This document shows positions 52,904 to 62,600 of a DNA stretch of 64,000 nt, in pieces; position 1 is the stretch's first letter; each line of letters starts with the position of its first letter. The stretch comes from 2-12-FULL-35-15 sp036386835 (GTDB taxonomy: Bacteria > Bacteroidota > Bacteroidia > 2-12-FULL-35-15), in the NCBI GenBank assembly GCA_036386835.1, contig DASVUX010000034.1:62001-126000 (forward strand), in the 5' to 3' direction. Under the pieces are notes generated by a model. The model saw only the letters and a program-made list of their open reading frames with translations, was not told the origin of the DNA and did not search any database. A program made the translations under genes and the position numbers.

Positions 52904-53587
52904 TTGCAGTAATTCCTTTGCAAGACGTGCTAATCCTGTGCTCGCTTTCTCTTTGATTATTTTAAGGTTGCTGATCCCGCTGACTTTAATATCACCCGGA
53001 TCAATAAGGTATTTCGGAATATCGGTGGGTGTATAATCTATGAGTCCTGCCGCAGGATACACAGCCATTGAAGTTCCTACTACCATAAAAACATCTGCTG
53101 TTTCCGCAATCAGGTATGCCGTTTCCATCTGGGGCACCATCTCTCCAAACCAGACGATATGCGGCCGGAGCTGCGAGCCTTTTTCACATTTATCTCCAGG
53201 TTTTAATTCGGATCCTTTTATCTTATAAACAAGTGATGGGTCAATCGTGCTGCGGGATTTGGTAATTTCACCATGCAGGTGCAGAACTTTTTTTGAACCA
53301 GCCCTTTCATGGAGATCATCTATGTTTTGGGTAATAATATGAACATCAAACTTTTTCTCAAGTTCAACCAAAGCGTAATGTGCAGGGTTTGGCTGGGCTT
53401 CAAGCACCAGTTTTCTTCTTTTGTTGTAAAAATCAAGCACGAGATCCCTGTTCTTTTCCCAGGCCTGCGGGGTTGCAACTTCACTTATGTCAAATTCCTC
53501 CCATAATCCGCCACTGTCCCTGAAGGTTTTAATCCCGCTTTCAGCACTGATACCTGCTCCTGTAAACACGACTAATTTTGGTTTCAT
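52883..53587 (-). CDS. cobB: Sir2-family NAD-dependent deacylase lacking the zinc cysteines
   Basis: A 234-residue class III-type sirtuin that should remove acyl groups from lysines using NAD+. The NAD site is GAGISAESG (10-18), with TFRD next, QNID at 87-90 and the catalytic His105 in LHLHGE. The Y-x-x-R pair (Tyr54, Arg57 in FYNKRR), known from CobB/SIRT5 for binding succinyl or other acidic acyl groups, is present. Only one cysteine (Cys134) exists in the whole protein, so the usual four-cysteine zinc site is absent. The gene overlaps the convergent secreted-protein gene by 21 bases. Confidence 0.93.
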   Translation of the reverse strand: MKPKLVVFTGAGISAESGIKTFRDSGGLWEEFDISEVATPQAWEKNRDLVLDFYNKRRKLVLEAQPNPAHYALVELEKKFDVHIITQNIDDLHERAGSKKVLHLHGEITKSRSTIDPSLVYKIKGSELKPGDKCEKGSQLRPHIVWFGEMVPQMETAYLIAETADVFMVVGTSMAVYPAAGLIDYTPTDIPKYLIDPGDIKVSGISNLKIIKEKASTGLARLAKELLQSPVKDH

Positions 53588-53766
53588 AAATGAAGAAGAT
53601 ATGCTGTTAATCCGGCTGAAAAATATTCCGATGCGCGCCTTGAAAACACATAGAATATAAAAGTAAAAATTTAAATTTAAAAAACAATTTTAATGAGGCC
53701 AAATTCTTCTAAAGCACTTATTTCTATTGATAAATTCTTATATTCGCCATTCAAAAAAATCAGAAG

Positions 53767-56040
53767 ATGGCAAAATTCAGAAAGCAGGATGCATTAGATT
53801 ATCATTCGCAGGGAAGACCGGGTAAAATTGAAGTCATTCCAACGAAACCGCACAGCTCTCAGCGCGATCTTTCACTGGCATATTCACCGGGGGTTGCAGA
53901 GCCATGTCTTGAGATAGAAAAGAACCCTGAAGATGCATATAAATATACCGCTAAAGGAAATCTTGTAGCAGTTATTTCCAACGGTACTGCCGTGCTGGGA
54001 TTAGGGAACATCGGGGCGCTGGCTTCAAAACCTGTTATGGAAGGGAAAGGATTACTGTTCAAGATCTTCGCTGATATTGATGTTTTTGACATTGAGGTTG
54101 ACGCAACCGACATTGATGCTTTTGTAAATACCGTTAAAGCAATCTCTCCAACATTTGGCGGGATTAACCTCGAGGATATTAAAGCTCCCGAATGCTTCGA
54201 AATTGAAAGACGGCTGAAGGAGGAATTGAATATTCCGCTGATGCATGATGATCAGCACGGGACCGCGATCATCTCTTCAGCAGCATTGCTCAATGCCTGC
54301 GAAGTCGCAAAAAAGAAAGTATCGGAAGTTAAAATTGTAGTGAACGGTGCAGGTGCTTCGGCTATCTCCTGTGCTAAGCTTTATATTGCTGTTGGTGCTA
54401 AAAAGGAGAACATTCTTATGCTTGACAGTAAAGGTGTTTTAAGCCACGACCGTGAAGATCTTGATGAGCAGAAGAAATTTTTTGCAACATCAAACAAGAC
54501 AGCAAAGACACTTGCTGATGCAATGAAAGATGCGGATGTTTTTGTAGGGCTTTCAAAAGGAAATGTGGTGAACCAGGACATGGTGCGCTCCATGGCTAAA
54601 AATCCGATCGTGTTCGCGCTTGCGAACCCTGATCCGGAAATTCCATATGCAGATGCCATGGCCGCACGTAAGGATATCATCATGGCAACAGGAAGAAGTG
54701 ACCATCCTAACCAGGTGAATAATGTTTTGGGTTTCCCTTTTATTTTCCGTGGCGCACTGGATGTACGCGCAACTCAAATCAATGAAGCGATGAAGCTTGC
54801 AGCGGTATATGCAATTGCACAGCTTGCCAAAGAAGCAGTTCCTGATACCGTCAACCTTGCGTATGATTCCAAGAACATCGTTTTTGGGCCGGAATATATT
54901 ATTCCGAAACCAATCGATCCAAGACTGATCTATACGGTAGCTCCTGCAGTCGCAAAAGCGGCAATGGAGTCTGGTGTGGCGCAGTTTAAGATCACTAACT
55001 GGGAGGCATATGAGAATGAGCTGATCAACCGCCTTGGTCTTGATAACAAACTGATCCGCAATCTTACAAACAAAGCAAAACAGAATCCGAAGCGTGTTGT
55101 GTTCACGGAAGCGGATCACTATAAGATTTTGAAAGCTGCCCAGCAGGTTGCTGATGAAGGAATTGCAAAGCCAATACTTCTCGGGGATGTTGAAAAGATA
55201 AGGAAGCTGATCGCGGATAATAACCTGGACCTTGGCGACATTCCGATCATTGATCCGCGCGACAGGTCGGAAGATGACAGGCGGTATTCATTTGGTGATC
55301 TTTTCTTTAAGAAGCGCCAGAGACGCGGCTTTACGCTTTATGAAGCGAGGAAGATCATGAAGGAAAGAAATCATTTCGGGGCAATGATGGTGGAAACCGG
55401 GGCTGCTGATGCAATGATCTCCGGCCTTACACGTAAGTATGCCGACCCTATCCGTCCTGCCTTACAGATCATTGGTGTGCAGGAAGGCGCAAGCCGCGTA
55501 GCCGGGATGTACATTGTTAACACCAAGCAGGGCCCTTACTTCTTTGCAGATACAACAATGAATGTTAATCCAACAGTGCAGGAACTGGTCGATATTACGG
55601 TCCTTACCGCAAACAGCGTAAAGAAATTCAATATCACTCCGCGTATCGCACTATTGTCTTATTCTAATTTCGGTTCTTCGGAAGGTGAACTGCCGAATAA
55701 GGTCCGTGATGCGGTTGAGATCCTGCATAAGAATTATCCGGGGATGATCGTAGATGGAGAAATGCAGGCAAACTTCGCGCTTAATAATGAATTGCTGAAG
55801 GAAATGTTCCCTTTCTCTGATCTTGTAGATAAGAAAGTGAATACACTTATCTTTCCAAATCTTGCTTCAGGTAACATCGCTTACAAGCTGATCCAGGAGA
55901 TGGGCGGGGCGGAAGCGATAGGGCCTGTGCTCATTGGTATGAAAAAGCCTGTACACATCCTGCAGCTCGGAAGTTCCGTGCGTGAGATCGTTAACATGGT
56001 AACGATAGCAGTGATCGATGCACAGGCAAAAAAAGGATAA
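53767..56040 (+). CDS. maeB: NADP-dependent malic enzyme with phosphotransacetylase-like domain
   Basis: A 757-residue two-domain enzyme converting malate to pyruvate and CO2 with formation of NADPH. The malic domain (about 1-430) has the SLAYSPGVAEPCLEI start, the LMHDDQHGTAI metal-site motif, VNGAGASAISC for NADP binding and FALANPDPEI. The C-terminal part (about 430-757) resembles phosphate acetyltransferase (ADHYKILKAAQQVADEG, GLTRKYADPIRPALQIIG, FPNLASGNIAYKL) and is thought to be regulatory in MaeB enzymes. The order maeB-ruvA-sprA recurs in Bacteroidota as I recall it. It is the first gene of this trio, with ruvA 53 bases downstream. Confidence 0.96.
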   Translation: MAKFRKQDALDYHSQGRPGKIEVIPTKPHSSQRDLSLAYSPGVAEPCLEIEKNPEDAYKYTAKGNLVAVISNGTAVLGLGNIGALASKPVMEGKGLLFKIFADIDVFDIEVDATDIDAFVNTVKAISPTFGGINLEDIKAPECFEIERRLKEELNIPLMHDDQHGTAIISSAALLNACEVAKKKVSEVKIVVNGAGASAISCAKLYIAVGAKKENILMLDSKGVLSHDREDLDEQKKFFATSNKTAKTLADAMKDADVFVGLSKGNVVNQDMVRSMAKNPIVFALANPDPEIPYADAMAARKDIIMATGRSDHPNQVNNVLGFPFIFRGALDVRATQINEAMKLAAVYAIAQLAKEAVPDTVNLAYDSKNIVFGPEYIIPKPIDPRLIYTVAPAVAKAAMESGVAQFKITNWEAYENELINRLGLDNKLIRNLTNKAKQNPKRVVFTEADHYKILKAAQQVADEGIAKPILLGDVEKIRKLIADNNLDLGDIPIIDPRDRSEDDRRYSFGDLFFKKRQRRGFTLYEARKIMKERNHFGAMMVETGAADAMISGLTRKYADPIRPALQIIGVQEGASRVAGMYIVNTKQGPYFFADTTMNVNPTVQELVDITVLTANSVKKFNITPRIALLSYSNFGSSEGELPNKVRDAVEILHKNYPGMIVDGEMQANFALNNELLKEMFPFSDLVDKKVNTLIFPNLASGNIAYKLIQEMGGAEAIGPVLIGMKKPVHILQLGSSVREIVNMVTIAVIDAQAKKG

Positions 56041-56093
56041 CGCTGGGGTACAGGCAACCAAATTAATTACACAGCGTCTATAAAAGCAGAAAT

Positions 56094-56681
56094 ATGATCA
56101 ACCATATCAGCGGCAAATTAGTAGAGAAAACTCCCACTTATGCAGTAGTAGAAGCTGCGGGAGTTGGTTATGTGATGCAGATCTCATTGAACACATTTAC
56201 AAAGCTGGGCGATAATGAGCAATGCAGGCTTTATACAGAACAATTATACGTACGTGATGATATGCCGAGATTCTTCGGCTTTGCAGATACTGCGGAACGC
56301 AGCCTTTTTCGCCAGCTGGTTTCTGTTTCGGGTGTAGGTGGAACAAGTGCCTTGCTGATGCTTTCATCATTGAGTGCAGGCGAGATCCAGAATGCGATTG
56401 TTTCCGGAAATGTGGCGCTGATTAAGAGTGTTAAAGGCATAGGTGAAAAAACAGCCCAGCGGATCATCGTTGACCTTAAAGGTAAAATGGGCAAGGAAGA
56501 GCTCAGCGCGGAATTTTTTGCAGGCCCGAACAATAGATTAAAAGAAGAAGCGTTATCTGCACTTGTAATGTTAGGTTTTAATAAAGCTGCTGCAGATAAG
56601 GTACTCGACAAGATTATAAGAACAGAAGGTACGGGTCAAACGGTTGAACAATTAATTAAAGGGGCGTTAAAAAATCTGTAG
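56094..56681 (+). CDS. ruvA: Holliday junction DNA-binding protein RuvA
   Basis: DNA-junction-binding subunit of the RuvAB branch-migration complex. It has 195 residues. Domain I has AVVEAAGVGYVMQIS. Domain II has the two helix-hairpin-helix motifs VSGVGGTSALLML and VKGIGEKTAQRIIVDLKGK. The C-terminal domain III, which contacts RuvB, has EEALSALVMLGFNKAAADKVL. ruvB is at 39852-40883, so the two are unlinked. It ends 15 bases before the sprA start codon chosen here, consistent with one transcript. Confidence 0.96.
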   Translation: MINHISGKLVEKTPTYAVVEAAGVGYVMQISLNTFTKLGDNEQCRLYTEQLYVRDDMPRFFGFADTAERSLFRQLVSVSGVGGTSALLMLSSLSAGEIQNAIVSGNVALIKSVKGIGEKTAQRIIVDLKGKMGKEELSAEFFAGPNNRLKEEALSALVMLGFNKAAADKVLDKIIRTEGTGQTVEQLIKGALKNL

Positions 56682-56696
56682 AACCAAACATTTATC

Positions 56697-59600
56697 TTGA
56701 GCTTTAAAATTTCAAAATATATAGTTGTTGGTGGAGTTTCGGCAGCATTGTTGTCGGTGATCGTTGGCTCAGATGCCAGGGTTTCCGATTATGATCATGC
56801 CGCAGCGAGTGATGTAGAGCTCCCGATGATAGCGGTGGATTCACCTGAAGTCCCTGAGCCGGATTCCCCGCTCATGCTTCCTTATCCTTATTCTGACCAG
56901 TCAACCGGTGATCCTTTGAATTACCCGAACGGTGGCGGACTAATGCTGAATAACCCTTCCAATGTCAATACAAATGTAGAGTATGATCCTGCCACAGGAA
57001 ATTACAATATCTCCCAGAAGATAGGGGGAATGGATTATCGTCCGCCCACTTATATGGACAACGAAGAATTCCAGGACTACCAGTTCAAAAAGCAAACTAA
57101 ATCATACTGGAACCAGCGTTCACATGCTGAATCGCAAAATGCCCAGAACAACACAACCATACCAAAGCTTCGTGTTGGCGGGGAAGTGTTCGACAGGATC
57201 TTTGGCGGTAATACAGTAGATATTCGCCCTAATGGTTCTGCGGAATTGATCTTCGCATACCAGGGAACAAAAACGGAGAACCCTGCATTACCTGAAAAGC
57301 AAAGGAAGATAAGCACATTTGATTTTGATGAGAAAATCCAGCTGAACGTGGTAGGTAAGATCGGTGATAAGTTAAAGCTTACAACAAGCTATAACACAGA
57401 AGCAACATTTGACTATGAGAACCAGATGAAGCTTGAGTACACGGGTTACGAGGACGAGATCATAAAAAAGATTGAAGCCGGTAACGTGAGCCTTCCTTTG
57501 AATGGTTCACTTATCACAGGAAGCCAGACCTTATTCGGTATTAAAACGCAGTTGCAGTTTGGGCGTTTAACAGTTACCAGCATTCTCTCACAGCAAAAAG
57601 GTAAAAAGTCTGAGGTAGAGGTGACAGGTGGCGCACAGGTTTCCAAGTATGAGGTTGCAGGTGATGCTTACGAATATAACCGTCACTTTTTTCTCGGGCA
57701 GTTCTTCCGTGACCAGTTTAACCCGGCACTTGCAGGACTTCCGTTTATTAATTCAGGGATCAGTATAACCCGTATTGAGGTTTGGGTTTCTAATACAAAC
57801 AGCGCAACCAATGATGTTCGTATCGGTGTTGCTTTCGCTGAGTTGGGTGAAGATCCTTCACATCCTGCTCCCGCTACAGTTGTAGCACCAGCTGCAGGTT
57901 ATGTTCTTGATACTGATCCGGGAGCTTTGCCCTTCAACAATCAGAATGACCTGTACAATAAGATGAATGCGCTGGGCGGCACCTCAGGGACAACCCCGAC
58001 CGGGACGCGGGCACAGAGCACAGCGCAAAGTGTTATCCAGGCTTCCACACCGCTTGTGTTTTCAATAAATTACCAGGTACAGAACTTACGTAAGCTCCAG
58101 CCTTCTGAGTATACCCTTAATCCAAGATTAGGATTTATTTCCCTTAACCAGCAGCTGAATCCTGAACAGATCCTTGCTGTTGCATACCAGTACACTTTCC
58201 AGGGTGAAACGTATTCTGTAGGTGAGTTTTCAGATGGCGGGATCAGTGCACCATCTGCCCTCTTCCTGAAAATGCTTAAGTCGGATGCTCCCCATACACG
58301 TTATCCGATCTGGAACCTGATGATGAAGAATATCTATTCCATCGGTGCTTACCAGGTGAATTCAAAAGATTTCAAACTCGATGTGTTTTATACGAATGCC
58401 TCAACGGGTACCGATATCAATTATTTACCGGTGTCTGATTGCCAGACCCTTGTTAAAGGAAGGCCGCTCATCCAGGTATTGAACCTTGACCGGTTGAATC
58501 TTCAGAGTGATCAGACCCCAGATGGTGTGTTCGATTATGTTGACGGTGTTACGATCAATTCTAATAATGGTCGCGTGATCTTCCCCGTGGTAGAGCCTTT
58601 CGGGGACTTCCTCCGCTCAAGGTTTACGTGTGACCCCACGGAAGCAAATAAATATGTATTCGATCAGCTGTACGATTCAACCAAAACAAATGCCCAGCAA
58701 TTTCCGCAGTTCAACAGGTTTAAGATCAAGGGCCAGTATCAGTCTGCTTCAGGTTCTGAGATTTCACTCGGGGCTCCGAATGTTCCGCAGGGCTCTGTAA
58801 CAGTGACTGCAGGCGGTGTTCAGCTGACGGAGAATGTGGATTATACGGTTGATTATACTTTAGGAAGACTGAAAGTTGTAAATGAAGGGATCCTTAATTC
58901 CGGGACACCGATCAAGATTTCACTGGAGAGTAATGCTTTGTTTGCAATTCAATCGAAGACATTATTCGGGACCCATCTTGATTACCGCATTAATAAAGAT
59001 TTTAATATCGGTGCCACAATCCTTAACCTGACGGAGCGGCCTCTAACGAAAAAAGTAAACCAGGGTGACGAGCCGATCAGGAACACCATCTGGGGACTGG
59101 ATGGAAATTACCGGACAGAAGCCCCGTTCCTGACACGTTTAATTGATAAAATCCCATTGCTTGAAACTAAGGAAATGAGTACGATCACTGCAGCCGGTGA
59201 GTTCGCATACCTTGTTCCGGGTCACAGTAAGGCGATTGGTAAAGACGGTAATTCTTATGTGGATGATTTCGAAGGCAGCCAGTCAACCATCGATCTCCGC
59301 CAGCAGGGAACATGGAACCTTGCAAGTACTCCGCAGGGACAGCCGTCAATGTTCCCCGAAGCGGATTCATCAAACAGCCTCGCATTCGGTTATAACAGGG
59401 CAAAGCTTTCCTGGTATGTGATCGATAATATTTTACAGCGTCAGCAGAACATCACACCGGATGGCTATACAACGACTGATATGTCGAATAACTTTACCCG
59501 TGAGATCCCGGAAACGGAGGTCTTTCCTAATAAGCAACCTCCCTCAGGACAGGTGAGCAACATTGCAACACTTGACCTCGCATACTACCCTAGCGAAAGA

Positions 59601-62600
59601 GGTCCATATAATTATAACGTTGATTCAACTTCCCAGTTTTCCGGATTGAATCCGAACGGCACGTTAAAAGAACCAACATCCCGCTGGGGAGGGATCATGC
59701 GTGCACTCAGCACCAATGACTTTGAAGCAACTAATATTGAATACATCCAGTTCTGGATGATGGACCCCTTCAATAGTGATAACCAGGATCCTAATAATTT
59801 CGGTGAATTGTATTTTAACATAGGAAACGTGTCTGAAGATGTGCTTCGGGATGGTTACAGGAGCGCTGAAAATGTATTGCCTGCGCCAAGCACCTCCGGG
59901 CAGAATGGAGGGGCAAACCTCCCGACAATCAATACAGCATGGGGAATGATCCCGACTGTACAGCCTCTTGTAAATGCATTTAACAGTGATGAAGGTGACC
60001 GGTCTTCACAGGATGTAGGACTGGATGGTTTGAATGATGACAATGAAAGAACATTCTTCGATGATTATCTTTCACGTGTGTCTGTTGTTGCCCCGGGCGG
60101 GTATGCAGCAATCAATGATGACCCTTCGGGTGATAACTTCCATTATTTCCGCGGAGGTGATATGCCCGGCAGTACAGTAAAAACCCTTGAGCGTTATAAA
60201 CGCTGGAACGGGCTCGAGGAAAATTCACGCACCACTTCACAATCCCCGGAAACATACCCTACACCCGGGCCAACATCCGGGACGCCAAACTCGGAGGATA
60301 TCAATCGCGATAACAACCTTGGTTCTACCGAAACTTATTTTCAGTATCACATCAGCCTGAGACCGCAGGATTTTGCAACAGTTGGCGAGAACTACATTAC
60401 CGATATCTATAATACCCAGGGCCAGAATGTAAAAGATGGTTCGGCAAAACCGATTAAATGGTACCAGTTTAAGATCCCGGTAAGGGTGCCTGAAGCACGG
60501 GTAGGTGCAATTGAAAACTTTCAGTCGATCCGTTTCATGAGGATGTTCTTCAGGGGAGTGGATAAACCAATTGTTTTGCGTTTTGCAAGACTGGAACTGG
60601 TAAGAGGTGAATGGAGGAAATACGGGTTCGATCTCCTCACTCCCGGGTTGTATGTTCCTAATGATGATGCCTCTACACAGTTTGATATCAGCGCGGTTAA
60701 TATCGAGGAAAACGGAAGCAAGAGTCCTGTCAATTATGTTCTTCCACCGAATATTGAGCGGGAGCAGAGTGCGGCTTCTGCGAATCTTGTTCAGCAGAAT
60801 GAGCAGGCATTATCACTCACGATCTGTAACCTGGAGGATGGTAAGGCGCGTGCAGCATACAAGAATACGAGCCTTGATGTCCGCTCTTACAAAAAATTGA
60901 AGATGTTTGTTCATGCTGAAGCTTCAACTGACGACTCAAAACCTTTAAATGACAATGACCTCCATTTATTTGTCCGCCTGGGAACAGATTTTACCGATAA
61001 CTATTATGAGTATGAGATCCCTCTTGCTGTTACTCCTGCCGGAAGTTACAGCGGTACGAACATAGATGACCAGTACCGCGTATGGCCATTGGCAAATGAG
61101 ATGGTCCTTGAATTTGAAAAGCTGCAGTCGGCCAAGCAAAAAAGGAACATCGCCATGTTTGGAAGCGCTGCAGTTACGCTTACCACCGAATACACAGTTG
61201 CTGACGGATCAAGAACAATTGTTATTAAAGGAAACCCGAACCTGAGTGCTGTAAAAACCATTATGGTCGGGATCAAGAACCCTAAAAAAGGCGGTCCCGG
61301 TGAATCAGATGATGGCCTTCCCAAATGCGGGCAGATCTGGGTGAATGAGCTACGCCTAAGTGATTTTGACCAGAAGGGCGGATGGGCTGCAAACGCCAGG
61401 GTAACTGCCAAGCTTGCCGATTTCGGTTCTGTCTCTGTTTCAGGGAATATGTACACTCCGGGTTTCGGTAGCATCGAGAATAAAGTGAGTGAACGGAAGC
61501 GCGAGACATTAAAACAGTACGACTTTTCTTCAAGCCTTGAGCTTGGGAAGTTCATTCCCGAAGATTATAATGTACATATCCCAATGTATGTTGGTTATTC
61601 GGAAACGTTTATCACTCCGCAGTACAACCCGCTGGATCCGGACATCCTTCTTGCACCGACATTAAAAGATCCTTCCATCCCCAAGGCACAGCGGGATTCA
61701 ATTAAGCATGTAACGCAGGATTACACAAAACGCAGGGGGATCAACTTTACCAATGTTAAGAAAGATAAAGGCAAGAACTCGAAGAAGAGCCATATCTATG
61801 ATATTGAGAACTGGGCAGCTACGTATTCATATAATGAGATCTATAAGCGTAATGTGAACATCGAATATAACACACAAAGGACCTATCATGGCGGCCTGAA
61901 TTATAACTATGCTCCGCAGCCTAAGAATATCAAGCCTTTTGCAAAAACGAAAGCCCTGCAGTCGAAATATTTTACCATCATCAAGGATATAAACTTTTAT
62001 CCTTATCCCAATAAGATCGGTTTCTCTACAGATGTGAACAGGGATTACAGTACATCCAAAGGACGTAATACCACCACCGATGATATCATCATTCTTCCTA
62101 CGTTCAACAAGACCTTTAGCATGAACAGGAACTATGACCTGAAATACGATATCACAAAAAACCTGAAGCTTGATTTTGTTGCATCGAATATGGAAAGGAT
62201 CCTTGAGCCGGATGGAGTGATTACTGACGAAACCCGCGATACACTGAGAAAGGAGTTCTTTGAGCGTGTTACAAAAACACAATACAATCACCAGGTCAGT
62301 TTGAATTATAATATCCCGATCAACAAGCTCCCGCTGCTGGATTTTACAACAGCGAGTGTCCGTTATGCAGGAACTTACAACTGGCAGCATTCACCTTTAT
62401 ATAATACGCAGCGTGATGCGGAAGGCAACAAGATCCACACAGATTCACTGGGACATACCATTCAGAATTCAAGGAATATTTCCTGGACGGGCCAGATGAA
62501 CATGGTGACGCTGTATAATAAGATTCCTTATTTTAAAAAGCTAAACCAGAAGAACCAGAAGAACAAGAATGCCAAGACACCCGCTAAACCACCTGCTAAA

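Noticed and set aside
61827..62390. A 187-codon antisense frame inside sprA
   Set aside because: It is opposite a conserved region of sprA, and its Ile/Cys-rich product matches no family I know.
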